This document shows, one piece after another, positions 6,101-11,799 of a stretch of 11,799 bases of DNA. How positions within the stretch are numbered: position 1 is the first letter of the stretch; each line of letters begins with the position of its first letter. The notes below the pieces were generated by a model. That model searched no databases, was not told where the DNA came from, and worked only from the letters and a program-made list of their open reading frames with translations. The position numbers were made by a program, and so were the translations under genes. This DNA comes from CAYVQB01 sp964453985 (GTDB taxonomy: Bacteria > Babelota > Babeliae > Babelales > UASB340), in NCBI GenBank assembly GCA_964453985.1, contig CAYVQB010000033.1:1-11799 (forward strand), read 5' to 3'.

Positions 6101-6517
6101 TTATCTGTTATAGATTATATCTATAGGTGTTTTGCCTTGATCGTTTACAAGGGACCTATCAGCTCCGATTCTTACTAAAAACGCCATTTCTGTAGCAAGC
6201 CCTCTATAAGCAGCTTCATGTAGTAGGGTATTTTTATCATCATCTATTATAGTATTAATATCTATTCCTATACTAACCAGCCATGTTAATATTTCATGGT
6301 CAAAGCAGGCGGATAGATCCTATTTAGAGCATATTAGGTGTAACTCTAGAGGGCTATCGGTTGTGAGTTCAATAACTTTATCCTTGTTTTTTTCCCACAC
6401 ATATTCACGAAGTACACGAATTTGTCCTCGGGTTCTCTGGGCGAACAGGTTTTGAGTTAGTGAACAAATAAAAAGATGAGATAATAAACAACAAAATAGC
6501 TTTAGTTTAAATCGCAT
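6101..6517 (-). pseudogene. Secreted ankyrin-repeat protein gene interrupted by an in-frame TAG
   Basis: The gene starts at an ATG (6515-6517) with AAGGAG just upstream, 14 bases after the nhaC stop. Residues 1-26 are a signal peptide ending LFA, followed by a short mature region. After 65 codons a TAG (6320-6322) stops the frame. The same frame then stays open for 72 codons to a TAA at 6101-6103 and encodes ankyrin sequence: FDHEILTWLVSIGIDIN (the end of one repeat), then NTLLHEAAYRGLATEMAFLV and IGAD, then GKTPIDI (the start of another). No frameshift is needed to join the parts. Either the TAG is a recent nonsense mutation or sequencing error, or it is read through. Ankyrin proteins with signal peptides are common host-interaction candidates in intracellular bacteria. 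Confidence 0.8.
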
Positions 6518-6531
6518 AAAGCTCCTTCTTA

Positions 6532-8160
6532 TTAATTTTTATTTCTAACTTTAAGGTAAATAAAGTTTCCAATAATACCAGTAAATAACGATATCAAGAT
6601 TGTGCTTATTATATCGAATTTATAAGAAATTAAAATTCCGGAGATTAAAAAAGACAGGCCGGTAAAAAATAATACAGGAATGCTGTAAGTGTGTTGTGTG
6701 CGTACATGATCCATGTGATAACAACCAGTGCTAGCAACAGACATAATAGTTGTATCAGATATAGGTGAAGTATGGTTGCCAGAAACAGCGCCAGAGAGAA
6801 TAGCTCCAAGTGTGGGGTATAAGATAAGTATATCTTGGGGATTGACTGGAAGTTTTAAGTTTAAAAAAGAAGTTAGCATTGGGATTGCAATAGGGATAAT
6901 AACAGCCATACTTCCCCAAGCAGAACCCATGCCAGAAGACGTAATAGCCGTGATTATAAAGAATAATAATGGTAAGATTATTATGTTCAGGTGTCCAATT
7001 AAAAAGCTTGCAAGATATTGGCCAGTTAAAAGATCGTTTTGTAATAGATCGCTAAAGGTCCAAGCTAAAACTAAAACAATTATACAATCTCCCATTAAGC
7101 TAAAACTCTCTTTGATTATTGGATAAATATCTTTTAAATATAATTTCTTTTTAATCATAAAAAGTATAATCGTCGTACACAAAGTAATAGAGCCACCCAT
7201 AAATAATGCCGTTGCTGTTTTTGAATTGGCAAAAGCTTGGATAAATCCATTAGTGCCACCAAAAATAAAAAAATCACCTGTATAAAGAATGCTAACAACT
7301 ATAGATGTTATTAGTGTAATAATAGGTAAAAGAAAATCTATCATGTTAGCTTTTGATTTGTTTTTATCATTTAATTCTTTTGTGGTTCTGTTTGTAGGAG
7401 TTTTGCCTGCAAACAGATTGCCTGTTTCGTTAGCAATTGCTTCATGCTTGTGCATAAGGCCTACGGATAGATTGCGTCTAACTAAAAACCAGACTGAAGC
7501 TATCATGATAATAGAATAAAAAATAAATGGGATAGTTTTTAGGTATACAGAAAATGGATCAGCAAGAATATATGTTCCTTGTTGTGTGATGCTTGAAACA
7601 CCAGATTTTTTAAGTTGCATGATAATATAAGCTGCCCAGCTTGAAATTGGGGCAAGTATGCATAGCGGGGCTGCCATTGAATCTACTAAAAATGCAATTT
7701 TTGCACGTGGGATATTAAATCGATCTGTTAATGAGTGCATAACAGATCCAACAGTTAATGCGCTAAAATGATCATCTATAAAGAATAATAAAGAAAGAGT
7801 AAGGGATGAAGTTTGTACTGCTTTTTGGTTTTTTAGTTTCTTCTTTATATAGTTACCATACGCGTATGCGCCACCAGAATGATTAACTAAGACTATGACC
7901 ATACCTAACATTAATAAGAACAGACATATAAAAAGACTCCAGTTATTCTTAAACGCATCAAAAGATTGCAAAGAACCTAGTTCTGATGTTGCCCATATTT
8001 TGCTAATAACAGTTTTTAATGTTTTGTATAGTGCAAAGTTGTTTAGAATTAATGCTGCTGATATGATGCCGGATAGTAAAGATAAAATTACTCGTCTTGT
8101 TGTGAATGCCAAAAGTAGGACTATTACTGGTGGTATTATTGAAAGCCAGTTATTTTGCAT
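6532..8160 (-). CDS. NhaC-type Na+/H+ antiporter family membrane protein
   Basis: Integral inner-membrane secondary transporter, 542 residues with about a dozen hydrophobic segments. Family signs are FFIDDHFSALTVGS (about 126-139), the VDSMAAPLCILAPISSW segment (about 159-175), GSAWGSMAVIIPIAIPM (about 412-428), and GNHTSPISDTTI followed by CYHMDHVRTQ near 461-490. These fit the NhaC/MalN-like antiporters, which exchange Na+ for H+ or an organic anion pair; the substrate cannot be read from sequence. The ATG at 8158-8160 is preferred because AGGGAG lies five bases upstream; a longer frame from a TTG at 8176-8178 overlaps the dapF stop and lacks support. It sits 14 bases after dapF and 14 before the ankyrin gene. 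Confidence 0.9.
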   Translation of the reverse strand: MQNNWLSIIPPVIVLLLAFTTRRVILSLLSGIISAALILNNFALYKTLKTVISKIWATSELGSLQSFDAFKNNWSLFICLFLLMLGMVIVLVNHSGGAYAYGNYIKKKLKNQKAVQTSSLTLSLLFFIDDHFSALTVGSVMHSLTDRFNIPRAKIAFLVDSMAAPLCILAPISSWAAYIIMQLKKSGVSSITQQGTYILADPFSVYLKTIPFIFYSIIMIASVWFLVRRNLSVGLMHKHEAIANETGNLFAGKTPTNRTTKELNDKNKSKANMIDFLLPIITLITSIVVSILYTGDFFIFGGTNGFIQAFANSKTATALFMGGSITLCTTIILFMIKKKLYLKDIYPIIKESFSLMGDCIIVLVLAWTFSDLLQNDLLTGQYLASFLIGHLNIIILPLLFFIITAITSSGMGSAWGSMAVIIPIAIPMLTSFLNLKLPVNPQDILILYPTLGAILSGAVSGNHTSPISDTTIMSVASTGCYHMDHVRTQHTYSIPVLFFTGLSFLISGILISYKFDIISTILISLFTGIIGNFIYLKVRNKN

Positions 8161-8174
8161 AAAAACTCCCTGGG

Positions 8175-8999
8175 TCAAAAATTAATTTCGCCCTTGAAAA
8201 CAAAATGACTTTGTGCCTGCAATAAAATATTACTATCATTATCAAGCCAGCCTGTAATTTGTCCGCCGGGCATATTAATCTTAATTTTTTCTTCTTTTTT
8301 TATTTTGTTTAATTTAAAAAGAGTCCAAATTGCAGCGGTGGCTCCAGAGCTGCAAGCAAGAGTTATTCCACAGCCGCGTTCATAGACTAGCATATTAAAT
8401 TCTTGAGAATCATCTTCTGGCCAAATAAATTCTACATTGGTTTTGTTTGCAAATTCTTTGTGAGTTTCTATTTTTTGTCCATTTTTAGAAAGCCAATCAG
8501 AATCTATCTTCTCTGTGATAACAAAATGCGGGTTGCCAATGTCAATAATATGACCAGTAAAATTTTTATTATCTATTTTAATACTATGTTCTTTTATGTA
8601 GTTTGCTGGTTCTATTCTGCTTGTAATACTAAAAGGTTCAGAACCTTCAATGCTGCAGGCTACTATTTTGTTTGACATCTTGATATTAAAGTTTTGTGGT
8701 AATTTATAATTTGTGTATAAAAAATTTGCAATACACCGTAGGCCATTTAAACAGACCTGTCCGTGGCTACCGTCAGAGTTAAAGACAAGAACTTCTGGAA
8801 GCCTATGCTCTTGATTAGTTTTTAAAATTAAAACACCATCGGCCCCAATTCCAAAATTTCTTTTACATAGTTTTCTTGTGAAATTCTGTAAATCAATTTT
8901 ATCGAGTGCTTGTTGTACATAAAAGTTTGGCTTTTTAAAGAGATCAAAGATTATAAAATCGTTACCTAGCGACTGATACTTAAAGAAGTTTTCTAGCAT
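8175..8999 (-). CDS. dapF: Diaminopimelate epimerase-family protein with altered active-site loops
   Basis: DapF interconverts LL- and meso-diaminopimelate for peptidoglycan and lysine synthesis using two cysteines. The 274-residue protein has the two-domain family layout: GNDF (12-15), FGIGADGV (49-56), FNSDGS (73-78) with catalytic Cys83, GNPHFV (155-160), TNVEF, and ERG (207-209) with catalytic Cys216. Departures are at substrate-contact positions: CGNG is CLNG (Leu84), the GET after ERGxG is GIT (Ile212), and ACGTG/ACGSG is ACSSG (Ser217). Both cysteines and Glu-Arg remain, so an epimerase is likely, but the substrate may differ. Its start overlaps the upstream CBS-like gene by 20 bases, which suggests coupled translation. 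The alternative is a fast-evolving but normal DapF in a reduced genome. Confidence 0.9.
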   Translation of the reverse strand: MLENFFKYQSLGNDFIIFDLFKKPNFYVQQALDKIDLQNFTRKLCKRNFGIGADGVLILKTNQEHRLPEVLVFNSDGSHGQVCLNGLRCIANFLYTNYKLPQNFNIKMSNKIVACSIEGSEPFSITSRIEPANYIKEHSIKIDNKNFTGHIIDIGNPHFVITEKIDSDWLSKNGQKIETHKEFANKTNVEFIWPEDDSQEFNMLVYERGCGITLACSSGATAAIWTLFKLNKIKKEEKIKINMPGGQITGWLDNDSNILLQAQSHFVFKGEINF

Positions 9000-9972
9000 T
9001 ATTATTACGACTCTTGTTAAAAATTGTTATGCCGTTATCTTTTTTTTCACAATCATCTTGTTCCGCAAAAACCTTACTTAAATAAGCCCTTCCCGAATCA
9101 CCAAAAATAACGACGACAGTGTCAGTTTGTTTTAAATTTTTGCAATATTCAAGTGCTATCTTCATAATAGCCCCGCTGCTAAGGCCTACCAGGAATCCTT
9201 GAGATGCAAGAGTTCTTGTCATGGCAAAAGAATCATCGTCATTAATAGGTATAATTTCATCTACAACTGATGGATCAAAAGTATCACTAATAACGTCAAT
9301 ACCGATGCCTTCAGTATTATAGGCTTTAGGTTCTTTGCTAGAATATACAGATGTTGCGGCATCAACACCAATAACTTTTATATCAGTATTTTTTTCTTTT
9401 AAGTATCGACCAACACCTGAGATTGTTCCACAGCTTCCAGCTCCTACTATAACATGGGTAACTGTGCCGTTAGTTTGTTCCCAAATCTCTTTTCCTGTTG
9501 TTGTGTAATGTGCTAATGGATTTGCTTTATTAAAATATTGATTTGGCATGAATGAGCCAGGAATTTGTTCATGTAATCGTTCTGCTACTGCATGGTATCC
9601 GTTCGATTCTTCTAACGTGTCCGTATTAGGACAAACATAAACCGTTGCGCCGTAGGCACGTAAAACATCAACTTTTTCTCTGCTTGTTCTATCTGGTACT
9701 GTTATAATTACTTTGTAACCTTTAATTGCGCCGATCATTGCAAGTGCAATTCCTTGGTTGCCTGAAGATGCTTCTACTATTGTGCCTCCTGGCTTTAATA
9801 AACCATCTTTTTCTGCCTGTTGTACCATGAAAAGGGCTGATCTATCTTTAACGCTCCCGCCAGGGTTTAAAAATTCAAGTTTTGCTAATAAGGTTGGTGT
9901 TGTTCCTAGTTCTAATTTGGCCAAGGGGGTGTTGCCGATAAGTTCTAACATGGTTTTATAGTTATTTGCCAT
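8980..9972 (-). CDS. Cystathionine beta-synthase / cysteine synthase-like PLP enzyme
   Basis: Fold type II PLP enzyme, 330 residues. GGSVKDR at 38-44 carries the PLP lysine K42. The remaining landmarks are the substrate loop SSGNQG at 69-74, REKVDVLRAYGA (99-109), NQYFNKANPLAHY (144-156), the phosphate loop GAGSCGTISG (177-186), and DSGRAYLSK (292-300) near the C terminus. The pattern around 99-160 is closer to cystathionine beta-synthase than to typical CysK. No C-terminal CBS (Bateman) domain pair is present; only a short polar tail follows. The substrate loop (usually TSGNTG) and phosphate loop (usually GTGGT) both vary. GGGA about seven bases before the ATG supports the start. It is the first gene of the leftward cluster and overlaps dapF. 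The exact reaction (cystathionine, cysteine or lanthionine formation) is open. Confidence 0.88.
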   Translation of the reverse strand: MANNYKTMLELIGNTPLAKLELGTTPTLLAKLEFLNPGGSVKDRSALFMVQQAEKDGLLKPGGTIVEASSGNQGIALAMIGAIKGYKVIITVPDRTSREKVDVLRAYGATVYVCPNTDTLEESNGYHAVAERLHEQIPGSFMPNQYFNKANPLAHYTTTGKEIWEQTNGTVTHVIVGAGSCGTISGVGRYLKEKNTDIKVIGVDAATSVYSSKEPKAYNTEGIGIDVISDTFDPSVVDEIIPINDDDSFAMTRTLASQGFLVGLSSGAIMKIALEYCKNLKQTDTVVVIFGDSGRAYLSKVFAEQDDCEKKDNGITIFNKSRNNNARKLL

Positions 9973-10047
9973 TAGTTTTCCCTTTTTGTATTTTGTATAA
10001 TAAAATTCTATTATATAGTGAGTGTACTTTAAATAAGGGTGTTAAAT
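9973..10047. promoter_or_regulatory. Divergent promoter region between the CBS-like gene and gltX
   Basis: This 75-base AT-rich gap must hold both start signals. A TATAAT on the minus strand (10010-10015) could serve the CBS-like gene, and TTGTAT hexamers (9986-9991, 9993-9998) with TATATA near 10012 could serve gltX. None has ideal spacing, so exact boxes are uncertain. Confidence 0.35.
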
Positions 10048-11481
10048 ATGTCAAATAAAGTTAGAGTTCGTTTTGCGCCATCACCAACAGGATTTATGCA
10101 TTTAGGCAACATTCGGGTTGCTTTAATGAATTATCTTTTTGCACATCAAAAAAAAGGTTCTTTTGTTTTGCGCATAGAAGACACAGATAAATTTAGAAAT
10201 TTAAGTGAAGCTGGTTTTCAGATATTACAAGACCTTAAATGGTTGGGCTTAAAATATACAGAGGGTCCTATTATTGGTGGAGAATTCGAGCCATACTATC
10301 AATCTGAGCGAACAGAAATATATAAAAAACAGTTGGATCAGTTGATAGAACCTAAAAAAGTTTATAGATGCTTTTGTACGAAAGAGCGACTAGATAATAT
10401 GCGTGAAAAACAGGTGGCTGCTGGTCAACCGCCGCGTTATGATCGTACATGTTTAGATTTATCTGATGATATGATAAAACAAAAAATAGCTGTAGGTTTA
10501 CCATTTCTTTGGCGTTTTAAAATAAACCAGGAACAGGTTTTTGATGTCAATTGTATGGCAAGAGGCAAAACCCGTTTTGAGATGAAGAATTTTTCAGACT
10601 TTGCTTTAACTAGGCATGATGGCAGCTTTACTTTTATGTTTGCAAACTTTGTTGATGATTGGTTGATGCAAATTACTAATGTTATAAGAGGTGAAGACCA
10701 TCTTTCTAATACTGCTATGCAGGCAGCGCTATTTGATGCATTTGCTGTACATATGCCAACTTTTTGGCACTTGCCAATGCTTTGTAGCGCTGAGGGAAAA
10801 AAGCTTTCTAAGCGAGATTTTGGGTTTAGCTTAGAAGATTTAAAACATGAAGGCTTCTTGCCGCAAGCTATTTGTAATTATTTGGCTATTATTGGTGGTT
10901 CTTTTGAACAAGAGATTCAGTCTCTTGGTGAATTAGCAAAGAGTTTTGATTTTGATAATATTCACTCTACGGGTGCTATCCGTTATGACATAGAAAAGCT
11001 TACTTGGCTTAATCATAAATGGATTGAAAGAGTTTCTAGTGAAAAGCTTTTTGAGCTTGCTGCAGAATTTTTGTATGAACAAATTCCTGCAAGTCAAAGC
11101 GTTACACAAGACAAGTTAGAATTTTTGTTACAAAAAGTTAAAACAGATTTAAAAACTTTAAAAGATGTTGGCCCAGCATTAAGCTTTTACTTTGATGCTC
11201 CAGAGATTGATATTAAAGCTATTCAAGATAAAATTGGAGCTGACAAAACCAAGATTATTTTTGAACTAATTAAGAAAAATCTAGATAATTTATCCCAAAC
11301 CGAATTCTTCTTGGACAGCTTGAAGACTGAAGGAAAAGAAAAAGGGCTTAAAATAAGAGATGTTTTTGGCACAATTAGATACTTGCTTACAGGTAAATTC
11401 CAAGGTGTTGGCATACATGATCTATTTGAAATATTAGAAGTTGAAAAAATTAAAGCTAGATTATCCCAGTCTGTTCGGTAA
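10048..11481 (+). CDS. gltX: Glutamyl-tRNA synthetase
   Basis: Class I synthetase that charges tRNA-Glu with glutamate in the cytoplasm. From the ATG at 10048 the protein has 477 residues, normal for bacterial GluRS. It shows RFAPSPTGFMHLGN with the HxGN signature (18-21), RIEDTD soon after, DWLMQITNVIRGEDHLSNT, and KKLSKRD (251-257) as the KMSKS loop. A CFC (108-110) with a later Cys135 may be the zinc-binding insertion. The ATG is preferred over the in-frame GTG three codons upstream because AAGGGTG lies a few bases before it and overlaps that GTG. Its last 21 bases overlap the 3' end of the convergent small gene. Confidence 0.97.
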   Translation: MSNKVRVRFAPSPTGFMHLGNIRVALMNYLFAHQKKGSFVLRIEDTDKFRNLSEAGFQILQDLKWLGLKYTEGPIIGGEFEPYYQSERTEIYKKQLDQLIEPKKVYRCFCTKERLDNMREKQVAAGQPPRYDRTCLDLSDDMIKQKIAVGLPFLWRFKINQEQVFDVNCMARGKTRFEMKNFSDFALTRHDGSFTFMFANFVDDWLMQITNVIRGEDHLSNTAMQAALFDAFAVHMPTFWHLPMLCSAEGKKLSKRDFGFSLEDLKHEGFLPQAICNYLAIIGGSFEQEIQSLGELAKSFDFDNIHSTGAIRYDIEKLTWLNHKWIERVSSEKLFELAAEFLYEQIPASQSVTQDKLEFLLQKVKTDLKTLKDVGPALSFYFDAPEIDIKAIQDKIGADKTKIIFELIKKNLDNLSQTEFFLDSLKTEGKEKGLKIRDVFGTIRYLLTGKFQGVGIHDLFEILEVEKIKARLSQSVR

Positions 11482-11694
11482 CTGTTTAAAGTCTAAGATA
11501 TAATTATTTTTCATAAGATAATCGATTAGTTTATGAAATTTAACTTCATTTTCTTTTGGAACAAAGAATTCTAAGATACTTTCTTTTGTATCAAAGGTTC
11601 TTATGAATGCAAAGTTGTCTTCGGCTTTAAAAAAACCTATAACAAACCAGGTTTTAGGTCTATTTGTTTTAGCTTGGTAATATTGGCAATACAT
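11461..11694 (-). CDS. Small protein of unknown function
   Basis: A 77-residue frame, MYCQYYQAKTNRPKTWFVIGFFKAEDNFAF at its start shown only in part here: residues 1-20 are MYCQYYQAKTNRPKTWFVIG, followed by a mixed charged and aromatic sequence ending QLPNRLG. It has no signal peptide or membrane segment, and the composition looks like a real small alpha/beta protein. It occupies an otherwise empty stretch between gltX and a terminator, converging on gltX with a 21-base overlap. The ribosome-binding site is weak (AAAAGAAAAAAAGAT before the ATG), and TATAAT-like hexamers upstream lack a good -35. No family is recognised. Confidence 0.55.
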   Translation of the reverse strand: MYCQYYQAKTNRPKTWFVIGFFKAEDNFAFIRTFDTKESILEFFVPKENEVKFHKLIDYLMKNNYILDFKQLPNRLG

Positions 11695-11757
11695 ATCTTT
11701 TTTTCTTTTTAAAATAATTATAAATACTGATTCTTATTATAGGGTATTTGTACAAAT

Positions 11758-11790
11758 TAAAAAAGGGCGTGATTATCACGCCCTTTTTTA
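11758..11790. terminator. Bidirectional rho-independent terminator
   Basis: Core GGGCGTGA (11765-11772), loop TTA, TCACGCCC (11776-11783), flanked by six A on the left and six T on the right, for a stem of up to 15 bp. It can end gltX read-through on the plus strand, or a leftward gene entering from beyond the window. Confidence 0.9.
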
Positions 11791-11799
11791 GGTTAATAA

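Noticed and set aside
5946..6517. Transposon insertion flanked by direct repeats of the nhaC end
   Set aside because: The repeats are diverged codon-conserving copies of a gene end, not target-site duplications; no transposase or terminal inverted repeats are present.
8161..8178. TTG start extending the antiporter by six residues
   Set aside because: It overlaps the dapF stop and has no ribosome-binding site, whereas the ATG at 8158-8160 has AGGGAG five bases upstream.
6728..8185. Plus-strand open frames of 76-132 codons opposite the antiporter
   Set aside because: They are antisense to a well-supported membrane protein gene; hydrophobic codons commonly leave the opposite strand open. No family match or start signal is visible.
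8403..9961. Plus-strand open frames opposite dapF and the CBS-like gene
   Set aside because: They are fully antisense to confident genes and have no recognisable domain.
10039..10047. GTG start for gltX three codons upstream of the ATG
   Set aside because: The GTG is part of the AAGGGTG ribosome-binding sequence that serves the ATG at 10048.

Overview
The window is AT-rich bacterial DNA with the standard genetic code, compact gene packing and short operons. Housekeeping genes (ftsY, rnhB, rpsF-rpsR, gltX, dapF) sit beside short secreted proteins of unknown function and a secreted ankyrin-repeat gene. This mix suggests a reduced, host-associated bacterium, possibly of the Dependentiae (TM6)/Babela type. 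That placement is an inference from gene content only; no rRNA gene is present to test it.

Layout. (1) Positions 1-2406, minus strand: a probable operon rnhB - HAS-barrel-like protein - ftsY - truncated exported protein, read from a promoter near 2468-2495. (2) Positions 2505-4168, plus strand: two paralogous XRE/S24-type regulators, each with its own promoter. The first has a perfect 20-bp palindrome over its -10 box and is closed by a strong terminator. (3) Positions 4169-5176, plus strand: rpsF-rpsR, with a promoter directly after the second regulator, a structured leader, and a terminator shared with the convergent gene. (4) Positions 5175-9972, minus strand: a tightly packed run of a cystathionine beta-synthase/cysteine synthase-like gene, dapF, an NhaC-type antiporter, an ankyrin gene broken by an in-frame TAG, a remnant of a second nhaC copy, and a secreted helical protein. 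(5) Positions 10048-11799: gltX on plus, a small convergent unknown gene on minus, and a bidirectional terminator.

Points to weigh. The nhaC remnant encodes exactly the same 28 residues as the intact gene, using different codons, with a clean 35-codon in-frame deletion. The xre1 operator-like palindrome also shows that the longest-frame start of that gene lies inside its own promoter, so the real start is 57 bases downstream. RNase HII ends in a QQQLF clamp-binding-like motif encoded within an overlap with the next gene. The DapF and CBS-like enzymes overlap and both have unusual residues at substrate or cofactor loops, so a lanthionine or other non-standard substrate is worth testing. I saw no CRISPR array, insertion sequence, tRNA or rRNA gene.
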